From Kaistia granuli DSM 23481 (GTDB lineage Bacteria > Pseudomonadota > Alphaproteobacteria > Rhizobiales > Kaistiaceae), in the NCBI RefSeq assembly GCF_000380505.1, contig NZ_AQYH01000003.1, forward strand, positions 275,686 through 339,685: DNA of 64,000 bases. The letters run 5' to 3'. Below, one piece after another: positions 36,097 to 45,668 of the stretch; position 1 is the first letter of the stretch, and every line of letters starts with the position of its first letter. The position numbers were made by a program, and so were the translations under genes. The notes under the pieces were generated by a model, which made no database searches, was not told the DNA's origin, and saw only the letters and a program-made list of their open reading frames with translations.

Positions 36097-37326
36097 TCAA
36101 GTCTTCTCCTGAACCGCCCGCTTGCGGAGCAGAGCGGACCAGGCAAGGGCCGCGAGGCTGATTATGACGACCGGAAAGACGATCATGTTGATGAAGGTCC
36201 AACCGGGTCCGCCGATCAGCTTGCCAGAGAGCAGCGACGCGATCGCCGCCGTTCCTAAGACGAGGAAATCGTTCAGACCCTGCACCCTGCCCCGCTCTTC
36301 CGGCCGGTAGGTATCGGCCAGCATCGCCGTCGCGCCGATGAAGCCTAGGTTCCAGCCGAGACCGAGCAGGACCAGCGTGATCCAGAAATGCGCCAACGAA
36401 AGACCGGACATGCCGACGATGGCGCAGGCGGTCAGAAGCGCGAGACCGGCAATGACGATTCGTTCCTTGCCGAATCGGACGATCAGCCTGCCTGTGAAAA
36501 AGCTCGGCCCGAACATGGCCAGCACATGCCACTGGATGCCGAGCGCCGCGTCGCTCTGGGTCAGGCCGCAGCCGATCATCGCCAGCGGCGCCGCCGTCAT
36601 GACCAAGGTCATCAGGGCATAGGCCGAGATCCCGCACAGCACGGCGGCGATGAAGCGCGGCTGGCGCGCGATCACGCCGAGCGGCCGGCCTTTCGGCCCT
36701 TCCGCCTCGCTGTGGCGCGGCCGCGGCGGCGCCAGATCGCGGATGGCGCTGGCGATCAGCAGCCCGACGACGCCGAGCCCGGCCGCCGCCAGGAAGCTGC
36801 CTGCGAAGGCGATCGGGCTCAGGAGGTCGTTGGTGAAGATGACGGTCTGCGGCCCGATGATGCCGGAGAATATCCCGCCCGCCATGACCAGAGACATCGC
36901 CTTGGTGCGCACCGGCGGGCTGCCGGCATCGATCGCCGCGAAGCGGTATTGCTGGTTGAAGGCGCCCGACATGCCGATCAGGAACAACGCCGCCGCGAAC
37001 AGCCAGAAGGTTCCCTGCAGCAGGGCAACGGTAGCGAGCAGACCGCCGAAGATCGCCGGTGCCGCGCCAACGACGAAGCCCTTCCGGCGACCGATCCGGC
37101 TCATCAGGATGGCGGCCGGAATGGTCGTCAGCGCCGAACCGATGGTCGAAGCGGTCACCGGGAGGGTCGCCAGCGACTTGTCGGGGCCGAGCAGGTGGGC
37201 GCCGGCCAGGCCGCCCAGCGTCACGGCGATCGGCAGGATCGAGCTGTTGATGGCGTTGGCAGCCATCAACACCGCGGCGTTGCGCCGGACCTGCCGATCG
37301 AGATTGTCGGAAACCTGTGCGTCCAC
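36097..37326 (-). CDS. MFS transporter
   Basis: A 409-residue protein with 12 predicted helices and the major facilitator loop motif SRIGRRKGFVVG between helices 2 and 3, plus GRLIVRFGKERIV after helix 8. GTG at 37326 is chosen because GGGAG lies eight bases upstream. The substrate is unknown. The gene follows thiL and precedes hppA on the same strand, a common rhizobial order. Confidence 0.82.
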   Translation of the reverse strand: MDAQVSDNLDRQVRRNAAVLMAANAINSSILPIAVTLGGLAGAHLLGPDKSLATLPVTASTIGSALTTIPAAILMSRIGRRKGFVVGAAPAIFGGLLATVALLQGTFWLFAAALFLIGMSGAFNQQYRFAAIDAGSPPVRTKAMSLVMAGGIFSGIIGPQTVIFTNDLLSPIAFAGSFLAAAGLGVVGLLIASAIRDLAPPRPRHSEAEGPKGRPLGVIARQPRFIAAVLCGISAYALMTLVMTAAPLAMIGCGLTQSDAALGIQWHVLAMFGPSFFTGRLIVRFGKERIVIAGLALLTACAIVGMSGLSLAHFWITLVLLGLGWNLGFIGATAMLADTYRPEERGRVQGLNDFLVLGTAAIASLLSGKLIGGPGWTFINMIVFPVVIISLAALAWSALLRKRAVQEKT

Positions 37327-37405
37327 GATCGCTCTCCCGCACCCTTGCCGGAATCGGCGGCGCAAACGTCGAGGAAAAATCGTCTAGCAGAAATCCGAAC
37401 GGCGA

Positions 37406-38401
37406 TCAGAAATGATCGTGCGAGGCGCGGGCGAGAGAAATCGGATCGCCCTTGCGGTCCAGAACGACCGGGGCGCCCTGCCCTTCGACGATACGCCCGA
37501 TCGCCGTGACCGGAATTCCGGCCCGCGCCGCCGCCGCTTGATAGGCCGCGAACCGCGCTTCCGGCATGGTCGTCAGGATCTCGTAGTCGTCGCCACCGGT
37601 GAGGATGGTGGTCAGCACGGTCGGATCGACCGCCATCAGGGCGCGCGCGGCCTCGGACAGTGGAATTCGGGCCGCGTCGACTACCGCCGAAAAACCGGAA
37701 GTGCGCGTCACGTGTCCGAGATCGCCGATCAGCCCGTCGGAAATGTCGAGCGAAGCGTTGGCGAACTGGCGCACCGCCTCGGCAAGGCCGAGCCGGGGCT
37801 GCGGGTGCAGGTAGCGATCGAGCAGATGCGTCGCTCCCTCGCCCGCCAGCTCCTTGTCGAGGCTGCCGAGACGCAGCCGCAGGCCGAGCGCCGCGTCGCC
37901 GATGGTCCCGGACACGACAATGATGTCGCCCGGCTGGGCGCCAGCCCTGCGGACGATGCCACCGGCCGGCACCTGGCCGAGCGCGGTCACCGAGAGCATA
38001 AGCCCGTCGGGGGATTTGACCGTGTCGCCGCCGAGCAGCGGAATGCCGTAGCGCTGCTGGTCCTCCGCGAGACCGGCGGAGAAACCGGCCATCCAGTCCT
38101 CCGTCCAGTCGGCAGGCAACGCGAGGCCGAGCAGATAGCCAATCGGCGCGGCGCCCTTGGCGGCAAGATCCGAGAGATTGACGCGCAGCGCCTTCCTGGC
38201 GATCGAGGCCGGCGGATCCTCGGCGAAGAAATGAACGCCGGCTGCGACCATGTCCTTGGTGAGGACGAGGTCGAAGCCAGGATCAGGCGACAGCAGCGCC
38301 GCGTCGTCGGTCAGGCCGAACGCGCCCGGCTCATCCGCCAGCGGTCGGAGATAGCGGGCGATCATCCCGAACTCGCCGGGTCGTCCACTCTGCTCCGGCA
38401 T
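37406..38401 (-). CDS. thiL: thiamine-monophosphate kinase
   Basis: Phosphorylates thiamine monophosphate to thiamine diphosphate with ATP. The 331-residue PurM-like protein shows TDDAALL near residue 31, TKDMVAAGVHF, LSDLAAKGA, GGDTVKSP, DISDGLIGDLGHV and GGDDYEIL, all family blocks for Mg-ATP and substrate. It starts 2 bases after the nusB stop and is part of the rib-nusB-thiL operon. Confidence 0.95.
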   Translation of the reverse strand: MPEQSGRPGEFGMIARYLRPLADEPGAFGLTDDAALLSPDPGFDLVLTKDMVAAGVHFFAEDPPASIARKALRVNLSDLAAKGAAPIGYLLGLALPADWTEDWMAGFSAGLAEDQQRYGIPLLGGDTVKSPDGLMLSVTALGQVPAGGIVRRAGAQPGDIIVVSGTIGDAALGLRLRLGSLDKELAGEGATHLLDRYLHPQPRLGLAEAVRQFANASLDISDGLIGDLGHVTRTSGFSAVVDAARIPLSEAARALMAVDPTVLTTILTGGDDYEILTTMPEARFAAYQAAAARAGIPVTAIGRIVEGQGAPVVLDRKGDPISLARASHDHF

Positions 38402-38403
38402 GC

Positions 38404-38925
38404 TCAGCCCTTGTTGCTGGACGAAGCATCGAACTCTTCGCCGCGCAGCTTGCGGGCGACGGTATCGAGGACGCCATTGACCATGCGCGGCTCGTCGCCG
38501 ACGCCGAAGAACGCGCTCGCAATGTCGACATACTCGGTGATGACGACACGGGCCGGTACGTCCTTGCGGCCCATCAGCTCGTAGGTGCCGCAGCGCAGGA
38601 TGGCGCGCAGCGTCACGTCGATCCGCTTCAGCGGCCAGTCCGGCGTCAGCGAGACATGGATCGCCGGATCAAGATTGCGCTGTTCGCGCACGACCCCGGC
38701 GATGATGTCGCGGAAGAAGGCGGCATCGGCATCGCGATACTGATCGCCATCGACTTCCTTGCCGAGCCGGTAGTTCTCGAACTCGGCCACCACCTCGGTC
38801 AGCGACGCGCCGCCGACATCCAGCTGATACAGCGCCTGGACGGCCGCCAGCCGGGCGGCGCCCCGCTGGTTCGCCGGCCTGAATGTCCGCGCCGTCGGCG
38901 GGGATTTGTCAGCAGCCGTCATCAT
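38404..38925 (-). CDS. nusB: transcription antitermination factor NusB
   Basis: RNA-binding antitermination factor acting on rRNA operons with NusE (S10). The 173 residues contain [16 protein letters not shown] (about 24-39) and, at the C-terminal end, [18 protein letters not shown]. The ATG overlaps the ribH stop by one base (TGATG), so translation is coupled. An adjacent ATG at 38922 is an equal alternative. Confidence 0.93.
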   Translation of the reverse strand: MMTAADKSPPTARTFRPANQRGAARLAAVQALYQLDVGGASLTEVVAEFENYRLGKEVDGDQYRDADAAFFRDIIAGVVREQRNLDPAIHVSLTPDWPLKRIDVTLRAILRCGTYELMGRKDVPARVVITEYVDIASAFFGVGDEPRMVNGVLDTVARKLRGEEFDASSSNKG

Positions 38926-39377
38926 CACAGACCGAATTTGTTGCGAAGGGCGACCATGGCTAGCGCGGCCTCGGCAGCCGAACCGCCCTTGTTCTTCTCG
39001 CCGACGCGAGCGCGCGCATAGGCCTGGGCATCGTTCTCGACGGTCAGGATGCCATTGCCGATCGCCAGCGACTCGATCACGGCCATGTCCATGATGGCGC
39101 GGGCCGATTCATTGGCGACGATGTCATAGTGCGAGGTCTCGCCGCGGATCACGCAGCCGAGCACGACGAAGCCGTCATAGTTGACCTCGTCTTCGTCCAT
39201 CGCGGCCAGTGCCATCGAGAGCGCGGCCGGAATCTCCAGAACGCCGGGAACCGAAATGCGCTCGAAGGTCGCTCCGGCGGCTTCGATGGCAGCCTTGGCG
39301 CCGTTGAACAGCTCGTCCGAAATGTCCTCGTAGAAACGGGCATCGATGACGAGGAGATGGGGGGCCGATTCGCTCAT
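38925..39377 (-). CDS. ribH: 6,7-dimethyl-8-ribityllumazine synthase
   Basis: Condenses 5-amino-6-ribitylaminouracil with 3,4-dihydroxy-2-butanone 4-phosphate. The 150 residues carry [35 protein letters not shown] with the proton-shuttling His (about 84-88), and [14 protein letters not shown]. Its end is coupled to nusB. A gap of 180 bases separates it from ribE, with no gene or riboswitch I could recognise. Confidence 0.95.
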   Translation of the reverse strand: MSESAPHLLVIDARFYEDISDELFNGAKAAIEAAGATFERISVPGVLEIPAALSMALAAMDEDEVNYDGFVVLGCVIRGETSHYDIVANESARAIMDMAVIESLAIGNGILTVENDAQAYARARVGEKNKGGSAAEAALAMVALRNKFGL

Positions 39378-39557
39378 GTTGAAGCTCTCTCTTTAACCGG
39401 TCACCCGGATAGGATTGGGCGGCAGGTGAACCATGCGGCCCCATGCGCTGTAAAGGGAAAAGAACGCCGCAGCCAGCGTCCGTCCCTGCCAGCCGGATCG
39501 CATGCGCGACATCCCCGACAGAACGTGCCGAACGCCAGCCAAGCGGACGGTGGCAGC

Positions 39558-40169
39558 TTACCCGGCTTCGGTCAGCCGTGCCACATAGCGCGCCATCTGG
39601 TCGACCTCGAGATGGACGCGGTCGCCGGCCTGCCGCGCGCCCCAGGTGGTGACGTCGCTTGCCAGCGTGTGGGGAATGAGCAGGACCGAGAAACGGTCGC
39701 CCTCCACCCAATTGACCGTCAGCGATGTGCCGTCGAGCGCGACCGAGCCCTTGGTCGCGATGAAGCGCGCCAGATTCGTCGGCGCCTCGAACACAAAGCG
39801 TGTCGTCTCGCCGAGGTCCTCGCGGCTGACGATGGTCGCCAGGCCGTCGACATGGCCGGAGACCATGTGGCCGCCGAGCTCGTCGCCGATCTTGAGCGCG
39901 CGCTCGAGATTGATCGCCGTGCCGGCCTCCCAGTGGCCGACTTCCGTCAAGGCCAGGGTTTCCGGCGCCGCCTCGACATCGAAGCGGGTACGGCCGTCCG
40001 TCCGGCCGTCGATAGCGATCACCGTCAGGCAGACGCCAGCGCAGGCGATCGATGCGCCGATGGCAATCGTCTCGGCGTCATAGCTGCTGTCGATGGTGAT
40101 CTTGTTGACGTCGTTGCGACGCTCCACCGCCGTGACCTTGCCGACGTCGGTGATGATGCCCGTGAACAT
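39558..40169 (-). CDS. ribE: riboflavin synthase (alpha chain)
   Basis: Dismutates two lumazine molecules to riboflavin. The 203 residues show the two-fold repeat of lumazine-binding barrels: the first begins MFTGIITDVGKVTAVE with CAGVCLTV, the second begins about residue 100 (GGHMVSGHVDGLA) with DGTSLTVN. It lies 2 bases after the ribD stop. Confidence 0.95.
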   Translation of the reverse strand: MFTGIITDVGKVTAVERRNDVNKITIDSSYDAETIAIGASIACAGVCLTVIAIDGRTDGRTRFDVEAAPETLALTEVGHWEAGTAINLERALKIGDELGGHMVSGHVDGLATIVSREDLGETTRFVFEAPTNLARFIATKGSVALDGTSLTVNWVEGDRFSVLLIPHTLASDVTTWGARQAGDRVHLEVDQMARYVARLTEAG

Positions 40170-40171
40170 GC

Positions 40172-41311
40172 TCAGACTGACCTTTCGTAACGAACCATGC
40201 GATCCTCGCCGAGACGCGCTTCCTCGACGCGGCGGAACCGCGGGCTGCGCTCGATCGCCGACAAGGCGCCGCCGGCGAGCGCGCGCACGCCATCCGGGCC
40301 GACAACAACCGGCGCATGGAACAGTACGACCTCGTCGAGCAAACCGCGATGCAGCAGGGAGGCGGACACCTTGGCGCCGCCTTCGACAAGCAGCCGCGTC
40401 ACTCCGCGCTCGGCGAGCAGGCGCAGCGCCGCTTCGATATCAACGCCGCCCGACCCCGTGCCGACTGGCAGGACGTCGACGCCGGCGGCGAGAAGCCTCT
40501 CGCGGTTGGCGATCGGCGCCTCGGAACTCGTGACCAGCCAAAGCGGCGTGTCGGCGGCTCCCTTGACCAGCGAGGAGGACGGCGACAATCGCGCCTGCGT
40601 GTCGAGCACGATGCGGATGGGCGAATGGGCCCGCAGGCCCGGCACACGAACGGTGAGGCTCGGATCATCAACCTGCGCGGTTCCAATGCCGATCAGCGTG
40701 GCGTCGGCCTCAATGCGCATGGTCTGCAGGCGCGCGAAAGCCTCGCGGCCAGATACCAGCATGCGCTCGCCTGCCACGCGGCCGATCATGCCGTCGGCGG
40801 AGACGGCGAGCTTCAACGTGACATGGGGCCGCCCGGCGGCAAGGACAGAGATATAGCCGGCATGCAGCCGCCTCGCCTCGTCGGCAAGCATGCCCGTGGT
40901 GACCGAGATGCCGGCGTCGCGCAGCTGCGCATGGCCGCGTCCGACCAGGCGCGGGTTGGGGTTCTCCATCGCGGTAACGACCCGCGCAACGCCGGCCTGG
41001 ATCAGGGCCTCGACATCGGAGACGCCATCGACGGGATCGGGCGACGGTTCCATGGTGGTATAGACGGTCGAGCCACGGGCTTCAGCACCGGTCGCCGCCA
41101 GGGCGGCGATCTCGGCATGCGGGCTGCCGCCGACGCCGGTAAGGCCGCGACCGAGAATGACGGGGACGTCAGCCTCGAAGCCGACGATCAGCGTGCCGAC
41201 GGCCGGAGCCGGCGCGGTGGAACCCAGATTGCGCCGCCCGAGGCGAAGCGCGACGGCCATCAGCCGGCGGTCCATCTCGGGATCGGCGCTCGCAGTCCGC
41301 TCTGTCGCCAT
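40172..41311 (-). CDS. ribD: RibD with intact reductase but degenerate deaminase domain
   Basis: Normally a bifunctional riboflavin enzyme: an N-terminal zinc deaminase and a C-terminal NADPH reductase of the pyrimidine intermediate. The 379 residues align over both domains. HAE is kept (65-67), but the zinc-binding pattern P-C-x8-C is gone: in a gap-free alignment the cysteine positions are Ser90 and Asp99 (MEPSPDPVDGVSDVEALI). PNPxVG is APAPAVG (33-39). The reductase part (HVTLKLAVSADGMI, GIGTAQVDDPSLTVR, VEGGAKVSASLL) looks intact. ATG 41311 has GGGGGT upstream. It follows nrdR and precedes ribE. Deamination must come from elsewhere if this reading is right. Confidence 0.9.
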   Translation of the reverse strand: MATERTASADPEMDRRLMAVALRLGRRNLGSTAPAPAVGTLIVGFEADVPVILGRGLTGVGGSPHAEIAALAATGAEARGSTVYTTMEPSPDPVDGVSDVEALIQAGVARVVTAMENPNPRLVGRGHAQLRDAGISVTTGMLADEARRLHAGYISVLAAGRPHVTLKLAVSADGMIGRVAGERMLVSGREAFARLQTMRIEADATLIGIGTAQVDDPSLTVRVPGLRAHSPIRIVLDTQARLSPSSSLVKGAADTPLWLVTSSEAPIANRERLLAAGVDVLPVGTGSGGVDIEAALRLLAERGVTRLLVEGGAKVSASLLHRGLLDEVVLFHAPVVVGPDGVRALAGGALSAIERSPRFRRVEEARLGEDRMVRYERSV

Positions 41312-41362
41312 CCGTACCCCCGCAGATTGGTTTGGCGCGCCGCCGAAGCGACGCGCCAAGTC

Positions 41363-41842
41363 TTAATCGCGCGTGACGATCTCCGCCGCGTCCTGAGCGG
41401 AAAGCTCGTCAAGCACGGTCGAGAAATCCTTGGCTTCGCGGAAATTGCGATAGACCGACGCAAAGCGCACGTAAGCGACGTCATCGAGCCCCTTCAGGGC
41501 CTCCATGACATAGACGCCGATCTGCTCGGCGTTGATCTCGCTTTCGCCACTGCTCTCCAGCTGGCGGACAACGCCGTTGATCATTCGCTCGACGCGATCG
41601 GGATCGACCGGCCGCTTGCGCAGCGCGACTTGAACCGACCGCATCAGCTTGTCCCGATCAAAGGGAACACGCCGCCCGCTCTTCTTCACAACGGTCAGCT
41701 CGCGCAACTGGATGCGCTCGAAGGTCGTGAAACGACCGCCACAATCCGCACAGACCCGCCGCCGCCGGATGGACGTATTGTCCTCCGACGGGCGGGAGTC
41801 CTTCACCTGCGTATCGTCGCTGCCGCAATAGGGACAACGCAT
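41363..41842 (-). CDS. nrdR: transcriptional repressor NrdR
   Basis: ATP/dATP-sensing repressor of ribonucleotide reductase genes, 159 residues. The N-terminal zinc ribbon is [13 protein letters not shown] with the second pair in VCADCGGRF (residues 3-36), followed by the ATP-cone domain (about 48-138; [20 protein letters not shown]). It sits between glyA (12 bases upstream) and ribD, the standard alphaproteobacterial order. Confidence 0.96.
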   Translation of the reverse strand: MRCPYCGSDDTQVKDSRPSEDNTSIRRRRVCADCGGRFTTFERIQLRELTVVKKSGRRVPFDRDKLMRSVQVALRKRPVDPDRVERMINGVVRQLESSGESEINAEQIGVYVMEALKGLDDVAYVRFASVYRNFREAKDFSTVLDELSAQDAAEIVTRD

Positions 41843-41854
41843 GGGATGTTCCGA

Positions 41855-43162
41855 TCAGGAATAAATCGGGAAGCGCGCCGTCAGCGCGTGGACACGTTCC
41901 TTGACCGAGGCCTCGACCAGCGGAGCCGAGCCGTCTTCCGACTGCGAGACCGCGCCGAGCACTTCGGCGATCAGACGGCCAACTTCCTGGAACTCGGCGA
42001 CGCCGAAGCCACGGGTCGTCGCAGCCGGTGTGCCGAGTCGGATGCCGGACGTGACGAACGGCTTCTCCGGATCGTAGGGAATGCCGTTCTTGTTGCAGGT
42101 CAGGCCGGCACGGACGAGGGCCTTCTCCGACACGTTGCCCTTCACCTGCTTCGGCCGCAGATCGACCAGCATCAGGTGGTTGTCGGTGCCGCCGGAGACG
42201 ATGTCGAAACCGGTGCCCTTCAGAGTTTCCGCAAGCGCACGAGCGTTTTCGACGACGTTGTTCGCATAGAGCTTGAAGTCCGGACGCAGCGCCTCGGCGA
42301 AAGCGACAGCCTTGGCGGCGATGACATGCATCAGCGGGCCGCCCTGCAGGCCGGGGAACACGGCCGAGTTGATCTTCTTGGCGATCGCCTCGTCATTGGT
42401 CATGATCATGCCGCCGCGCGGGCCGCGCAGCGACTTGTGCGTCGTCGAGGTGACGACATGCGCATGCGGCAGCGGCGACGGATGCGCGCCACCGGCGACC
42501 AGGCCGGCGAAATGCGCCATGTCGACCATCAGATAGGCGCCGACCGAATCGGCGATCTCGCGGAAGCGCTTGAAATCCCAGATGCGGGAATAGGCGGTGC
42601 CGCCGGCGATGATCAGCTTCGGCTTGGTCTCTTCGGCGATCCGCTGGATCTCTTCATAGTCGAGCAGCTGGTCTTCGCGGCGCACGCCATAAGGCGCCAC
42701 CTTGAACCACTTGCCCGACATGTTGACCTGCGAGCCGTGTGTCAGGTGACCACCGGCTGCGAGATCGAGGCCCATGAAGGTGTCGCCCGGCTGCAGCAGC
42801 GCCAGGAAGACAGCCTGATTCATCTGGCTGCCGGAATTCGGCTGGACGTTGACGAATTGACAGTCGAACAGCTTCTTGGCGCGCTCGATGGCGAGCGTCT
42901 CGACGATGTCGACGAACTCGCAGCCGCCGTAATAGCGCTTGCCCGGATAGCCCTCCGCATACTTGTTCGTCAGCACCGAACCCTGCGCTTCCAGGACGGC
43001 GCGCGAGACGATGTTCTCCGAAGCAATCAGCTCGATCTCATTCTGCTGACGACCGAGCTCCTTGCCGATGGCATCGGCAATCTCGGGATCAGCCTGAGCG
43101 AGGCTCTGGTTGAAGAAGGCGGAAGTCGAGGAAAGGCTGTCGGCGCGATCCGTCAAAGACAT
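41855..43162 (-). CDS. glyA: serine hydroxymethyltransferase
   Basis: PLP enzyme interconverting serine and glycine with tetrahydrofolate, the main one-carbon source. The 435 residues include [11 protein letters not shown] (about 41), [15 protein letters not shown], and the PLP lysine in [15 protein letters not shown] (about 240). ATG 43162 has AGGA upstream and gives the normal length. It is the first gene of the minus-strand run that continues through nrdR and the rib genes. Confidence 0.96.
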   Translation of the reverse strand: MSLTDRADSLSSTSAFFNQSLAQADPEIADAIGKELGRQQNEIELIASENIVSRAVLEAQGSVLTNKYAEGYPGKRYYGGCEFVDIVETLAIERAKKLFDCQFVNVQPNSGSQMNQAVFLALLQPGDTFMGLDLAAGGHLTHGSQVNMSGKWFKVAPYGVRREDQLLDYEEIQRIAEETKPKLIIAGGTAYSRIWDFKRFREIADSVGAYLMVDMAHFAGLVAGGAHPSPLPHAHVVTSTTHKSLRGPRGGMIMTNDEAIAKKINSAVFPGLQGGPLMHVIAAKAVAFAEALRPDFKLYANNVVENARALAETLKGTGFDIVSGGTDNHLMLVDLRPKQVKGNVSEKALVRAGLTCNKNGIPYDPEKPFVTSGIRLGTPAATTRGFGVAEFQEVGRLIAEVLGAVSQSEDGSAPLVEASVKERVHALTARFPIYS

Positions 43163-43254
43163 GGGCTGTCCATCCTGTTGTCGGTGCCGGATCGAGCCAA
43201 TGACGGATCGTCCGGAACCCGGGCGACGTACCATATGTGGGGGTAGACGCCAAG

Positions 43255-43276
43255 AAAAAGGGCCTCATCGGCCCTT
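43255..43276 (-). terminator. intrinsic terminator after the L,D-transpeptidase gene
   Basis: On the minus strand AAGGGCC-GATGA-GGCCCTT is followed by TTTC: a 7-bp stem with a T run, 63 bases after the L,D-transpeptidase stop and before glyA. Confidence 0.8.
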
Positions 43277-43339
43277 CAATTAACGGTTGTCGTTCCGGAC
43301 AAACGGCCCGGAACGACGGGTTTGCGGGGCAGCAGCGAC

Positions 43340-44632
43340 CTATTGTAGCGCCAGCTGACCGATGCCGTCGCGATTGTAGATATCATCGCGGAAATGGGTC
43401 ACGCCGTCGGCCATCGCCCAGGCGCTGATATATTGCAGGTAAAGCGGAATTTCCGGCTTCGGATTGACGTGCACCTGCTCACCGGACTTGAAGATCTGGT
43501 CGATCCGCTCGCGCGGGAACTCTGGCGTGTCGCGCAGCAGCCAGCCGATCACCTGGCGGACGTTCTGGACGCGGATGCAGCCCGACGAATCGAAACGCTG
43601 CTCGCGACCGAAGATGTCCTTCTGCGGCGTGTCGTGCATGTAAACCTGCTCGTCATTGTGGAACGAGATGCGCACCGTGCCGAGCGAATTGAAATCACCC
43701 GGATCCTGGCGGAACAGGTAGCCCTTGGTGGCCTGATCCGTGTTCCAGTCGATCGATTCCGGCGGCACTTCGACGCCGGCCGTGTCGTAGATGCGGATGT
43801 GCTTCTTGGTCAGGTAGTCCGGCGACTTCTGCATCAGCGGAATCAGATCCTTGCGGATGATCGAAGCCGGCACGGTCCAGTTCGGATTGAAGCTGACGCG
43901 GTAGATCTTGGTGGCCAGCACCGGGGTCGGACGATCGACCTTGCCGACGACGGCGGTATGGCGCGAGACGACGCGATCGCCCTCGACGACCTCGATCGCC
44001 GCGGCCGGGATGTTGATCATGACATAGCGGTCGCCGAGGAAGCCCGACATCGAGCGCAGGCGGACCAGATTGGTCTGCAGCTGGGCGAGCCGGGTCGAAG
44101 CCGGGACATTCATCATGTTGATCGTCGACGGACCGGCGACGCCATCGGCCGGCAGGCCGTGCCGGGCCTGGAAGCGGCGAAGGCCGGCATCAACGTAAGA
44201 ATCGAAGGTCTGCGAATTGCCGGCGCCTTCGGCGAGATCGCCGGTCACCGTCAGGCGCTGGCGCAGGATCACGACATTCGGATCGCGGAGGCCGAGGCTC
44301 AGCTTCTTGTCGCCGGGAACGACAGGCCAGCCCCCGCGGTTGGCGATGTCGGTGTAGCTCTGGATGGCGTATTCGACCGCCTGTGCCGTGTCGGGCGACA
44401 GGATGGGCGCCGAGGTGCGGACGGAAGCCGCGCCACTCGAGGCGGCGTCGAAACCGTCCGACCAGTCGCCGGTGCGGCTCTGCAGCACCTGATTGATCGG
44501 ATCCACTTCCTGGGCGAAAGCCGAAAGAGGCAGGGCGACCGACGCGGCCATGGCGCCGGCGATAGACCGCAGCGCGCCGCGGCGCGTCGTGGCCAGTGCC
44601 GGGAAGTGGGAGGTCTTCTTTGATCCGCTCAT
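43340..44632 (-). CDS. YcbB-type L,D-transpeptidase
   Basis: Periplasmic enzyme forming 3-3 cross-links in peptidoglycan or anchoring proteins to it. The 430 residues begin with a twin-arginine signal (TTRRGALRSIAGAMAASVAL, about 16-35), then a peptidoglycan-binding region (LRRFQARHGLPADGVAGPST, about 162-181) and the YkuD catalytic domain with MHDTPQKDIFGREQRFDSSG followed by CIRV, holding the active Cys. The family relative under LdtR control in rhizobia and Liberibacter is called ldtP; this is the likely counterpart. It is downstream of the ldtR-like gene on the same strand. Confidence 0.9.
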   Translation of the reverse strand: MSGSKKTSHFPALATTRRGALRSIAGAMAASVALPLSAFAQEVDPINQVLQSRTGDWSDGFDAASSGAASVRTSAPILSPDTAQAVEYAIQSYTDIANRGGWPVVPGDKKLSLGLRDPNVVILRQRLTVTGDLAEGAGNSQTFDSYVDAGLRRFQARHGLPADGVAGPSTINMMNVPASTRLAQLQTNLVRLRSMSGFLGDRYVMINIPAAAIEVVEGDRVVSRHTAVVGKVDRPTPVLATKIYRVSFNPNWTVPASIIRKDLIPLMQKSPDYLTKKHIRIYDTAGVEVPPESIDWNTDQATKGYLFRQDPGDFNSLGTVRISFHNDEQVYMHDTPQKDIFGREQRFDSSGCIRVQNVRQVIGWLLRDTPEFPRERIDQIFKSGEQVHVNPKPEIPLYLQYISAWAMADGVTHFRDDIYNRDGIGQLALQ

Positions 44633-44942
44633 ATCGCTACTTCTAGAAGCTCGCTGATAGATGGAGCGCGACGAAGATCGCCCGCCCCCAATTTTCAACT
44701 GCGGCTAGAACGCGCCGCGAACCCTGAACCCGGACCGGCCACGAGACCATTCCGCAACCCCGGCCGAAGCCCTGGAACCGAGGTGTAATACACAGAAGAT
44801 CCGGCCTGACGAAGGGTCAGATCCACTCTGTTCCGTTTTCACGTCAGTATGGCGCTTTCATGTCGCACCCGACTGCGCCGCAATGCAGCATGATACTGGA
44901 CCGTCATGGTTACCGGAACCTTGACGCGGGTTTCCGGGCAAC
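44633..44942. promoter_or_regulatory. upstream region of the L,D-transpeptidase gene
   Basis: About 310 bases without a gene, between the ldtR-like terminator and the L,D-transpeptidase start. The promoter of the transpeptidase must lie here, and a target for the LdtR-like regulator would be expected. I found only short imperfect repeats (for example GGTT-ACCGG-AACC near 44909-44921) and cannot name an operator. Confidence 0.4.
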
Positions 44943-44974
44943 AAAAAACCCGGCAGAGGATGCCGGGCTTTTTT
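44943..44974. terminator. intrinsic terminator of the ldtR-like gene
   Basis: AAAAAACCCGGCA-GAGGA-TGCCGGGCTTTTTT: a 7-bp GC stem flanked by A and T runs. It lies 16 bases after the ldtR-like stop on the minus strand and can work in both directions. Confidence 0.9.
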
Positions 44975-44990
44975 GGTGGTCGCGCTCCGA

Positions 44991-45503
44991 TCAGAGGCGA
45001 TAGAGAATCTGGTCGGTCCAGAAGCGGTCGAGACGCTGCAGAGCGCGGTTGAGCATCTGGAAATCGTCGATGGCGATGCCGCCGACCTGCTCGATCGACT
45101 TCATGTGGCGGTCATAGACGCCGGCGACGATGCTGGCGATTTCCTGGCCGCTCTCCGTCAGGCTGACGCGCACCGAGCGACGATCCATCCGCGAACGCTG
45201 GTGATGGATGAAGCCCATCTCGACCAGCTTCTTCAGATTGTAGGAAACGTTGGAGCCGAGATAGTAGCCGCGGCTGCGGAGCTCTCCGGCGGTCAGCTCG
45301 GCGTCGCCGATGTTGAACAGGAGCAGGGCCTGGATGCTGTTGACGTCGGAACGGCCCGAGCGATCGAATTCGTCCTTGATCACATCCAGCAGGCGGCGAT
45401 GCAGTCTTTCCACCAGAGTAAGCGCTTCCATGTAAAGCGGCTTCAGTTCCGGTGCATCCTGCTGCTGATGGATCGTTTCGACTGCCCGCTTCGTGCTGAT
45501 CAT
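44991..45503 (-). CDS. ldtR: LdtR-like MarR-family regulator
   Basis: A 170-residue winged-helix regulator. The MarR core is visible in SIQALLLFNIGDAELTAGEL, then SRGYYLGSNVSYNLKKLVEM (recognition helix) and RSRMDRRSVRVSLTESGQEI (wing). In Sinorhizobium and Liberibacter LdtR controls an L,D-transpeptidase gene and osmotic tolerance; the L,D-transpeptidase gene directly downstream supports that assignment. ATG 45503 has GGAAAG/GAGAGG upstream. Autoregulation is likely in this family, and a candidate operator lies upstream. Confidence 0.85.
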   Translation of the reverse strand: MISTKRAVETIHQQQDAPELKPLYMEALTLVERLHRRLLDVIKDEFDRSGRSDVNSIQALLLFNIGDAELTAGELRSRGYYLGSNVSYNLKKLVEMGFIHHQRSRMDRRSVRVSLTESGQEIASIVAGVYDRHMKSIEQVGGIAIDDFQMLNRALQRLDRFWTDQILYRL

Positions 45504-45573
45504 CTTTCCGGCCTCTCTGTTGCGTGGCAAGTATTCTTCTCACCTGATGACAACGGACCTTAGAGGGACCATT

Positions 45574-45594
45574 TGAATATCATCTTAAATATCA
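45574..45594. promoter_or_regulatory. candidate MarR-type operator upstream of ldtR
   Basis: TGAATAT and AATATCA form an imperfect inverted repeat over 21 bases in an A+T-rich stretch about 70 bases before the ldtR-like start. MarR proteins usually bind such repeats in their own promoter. Proposed from position and symmetry only. Confidence 0.35.
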
Positions 45595-45668
45595 CGCTTA
45601 ACGCAGGCTTACCTGGCGGACGGGCGACCGAAACGGTTCTTATCGTTAAAAACTTGCTATCCTGACGC

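Noticed and set aside
39378..39557. Possible FMN riboswitch or missing rib gene between ribE and ribH
   Set aside because: I looked for the RFN element's conserved segments and for a ribosome-bound frame and found neither.
40316..43246. Plus-strand open frame of 976 codons
   Set aside because: It lies antisense to ribD, nrdR and glyA, all well supported. No domain or ribosome site was seen.
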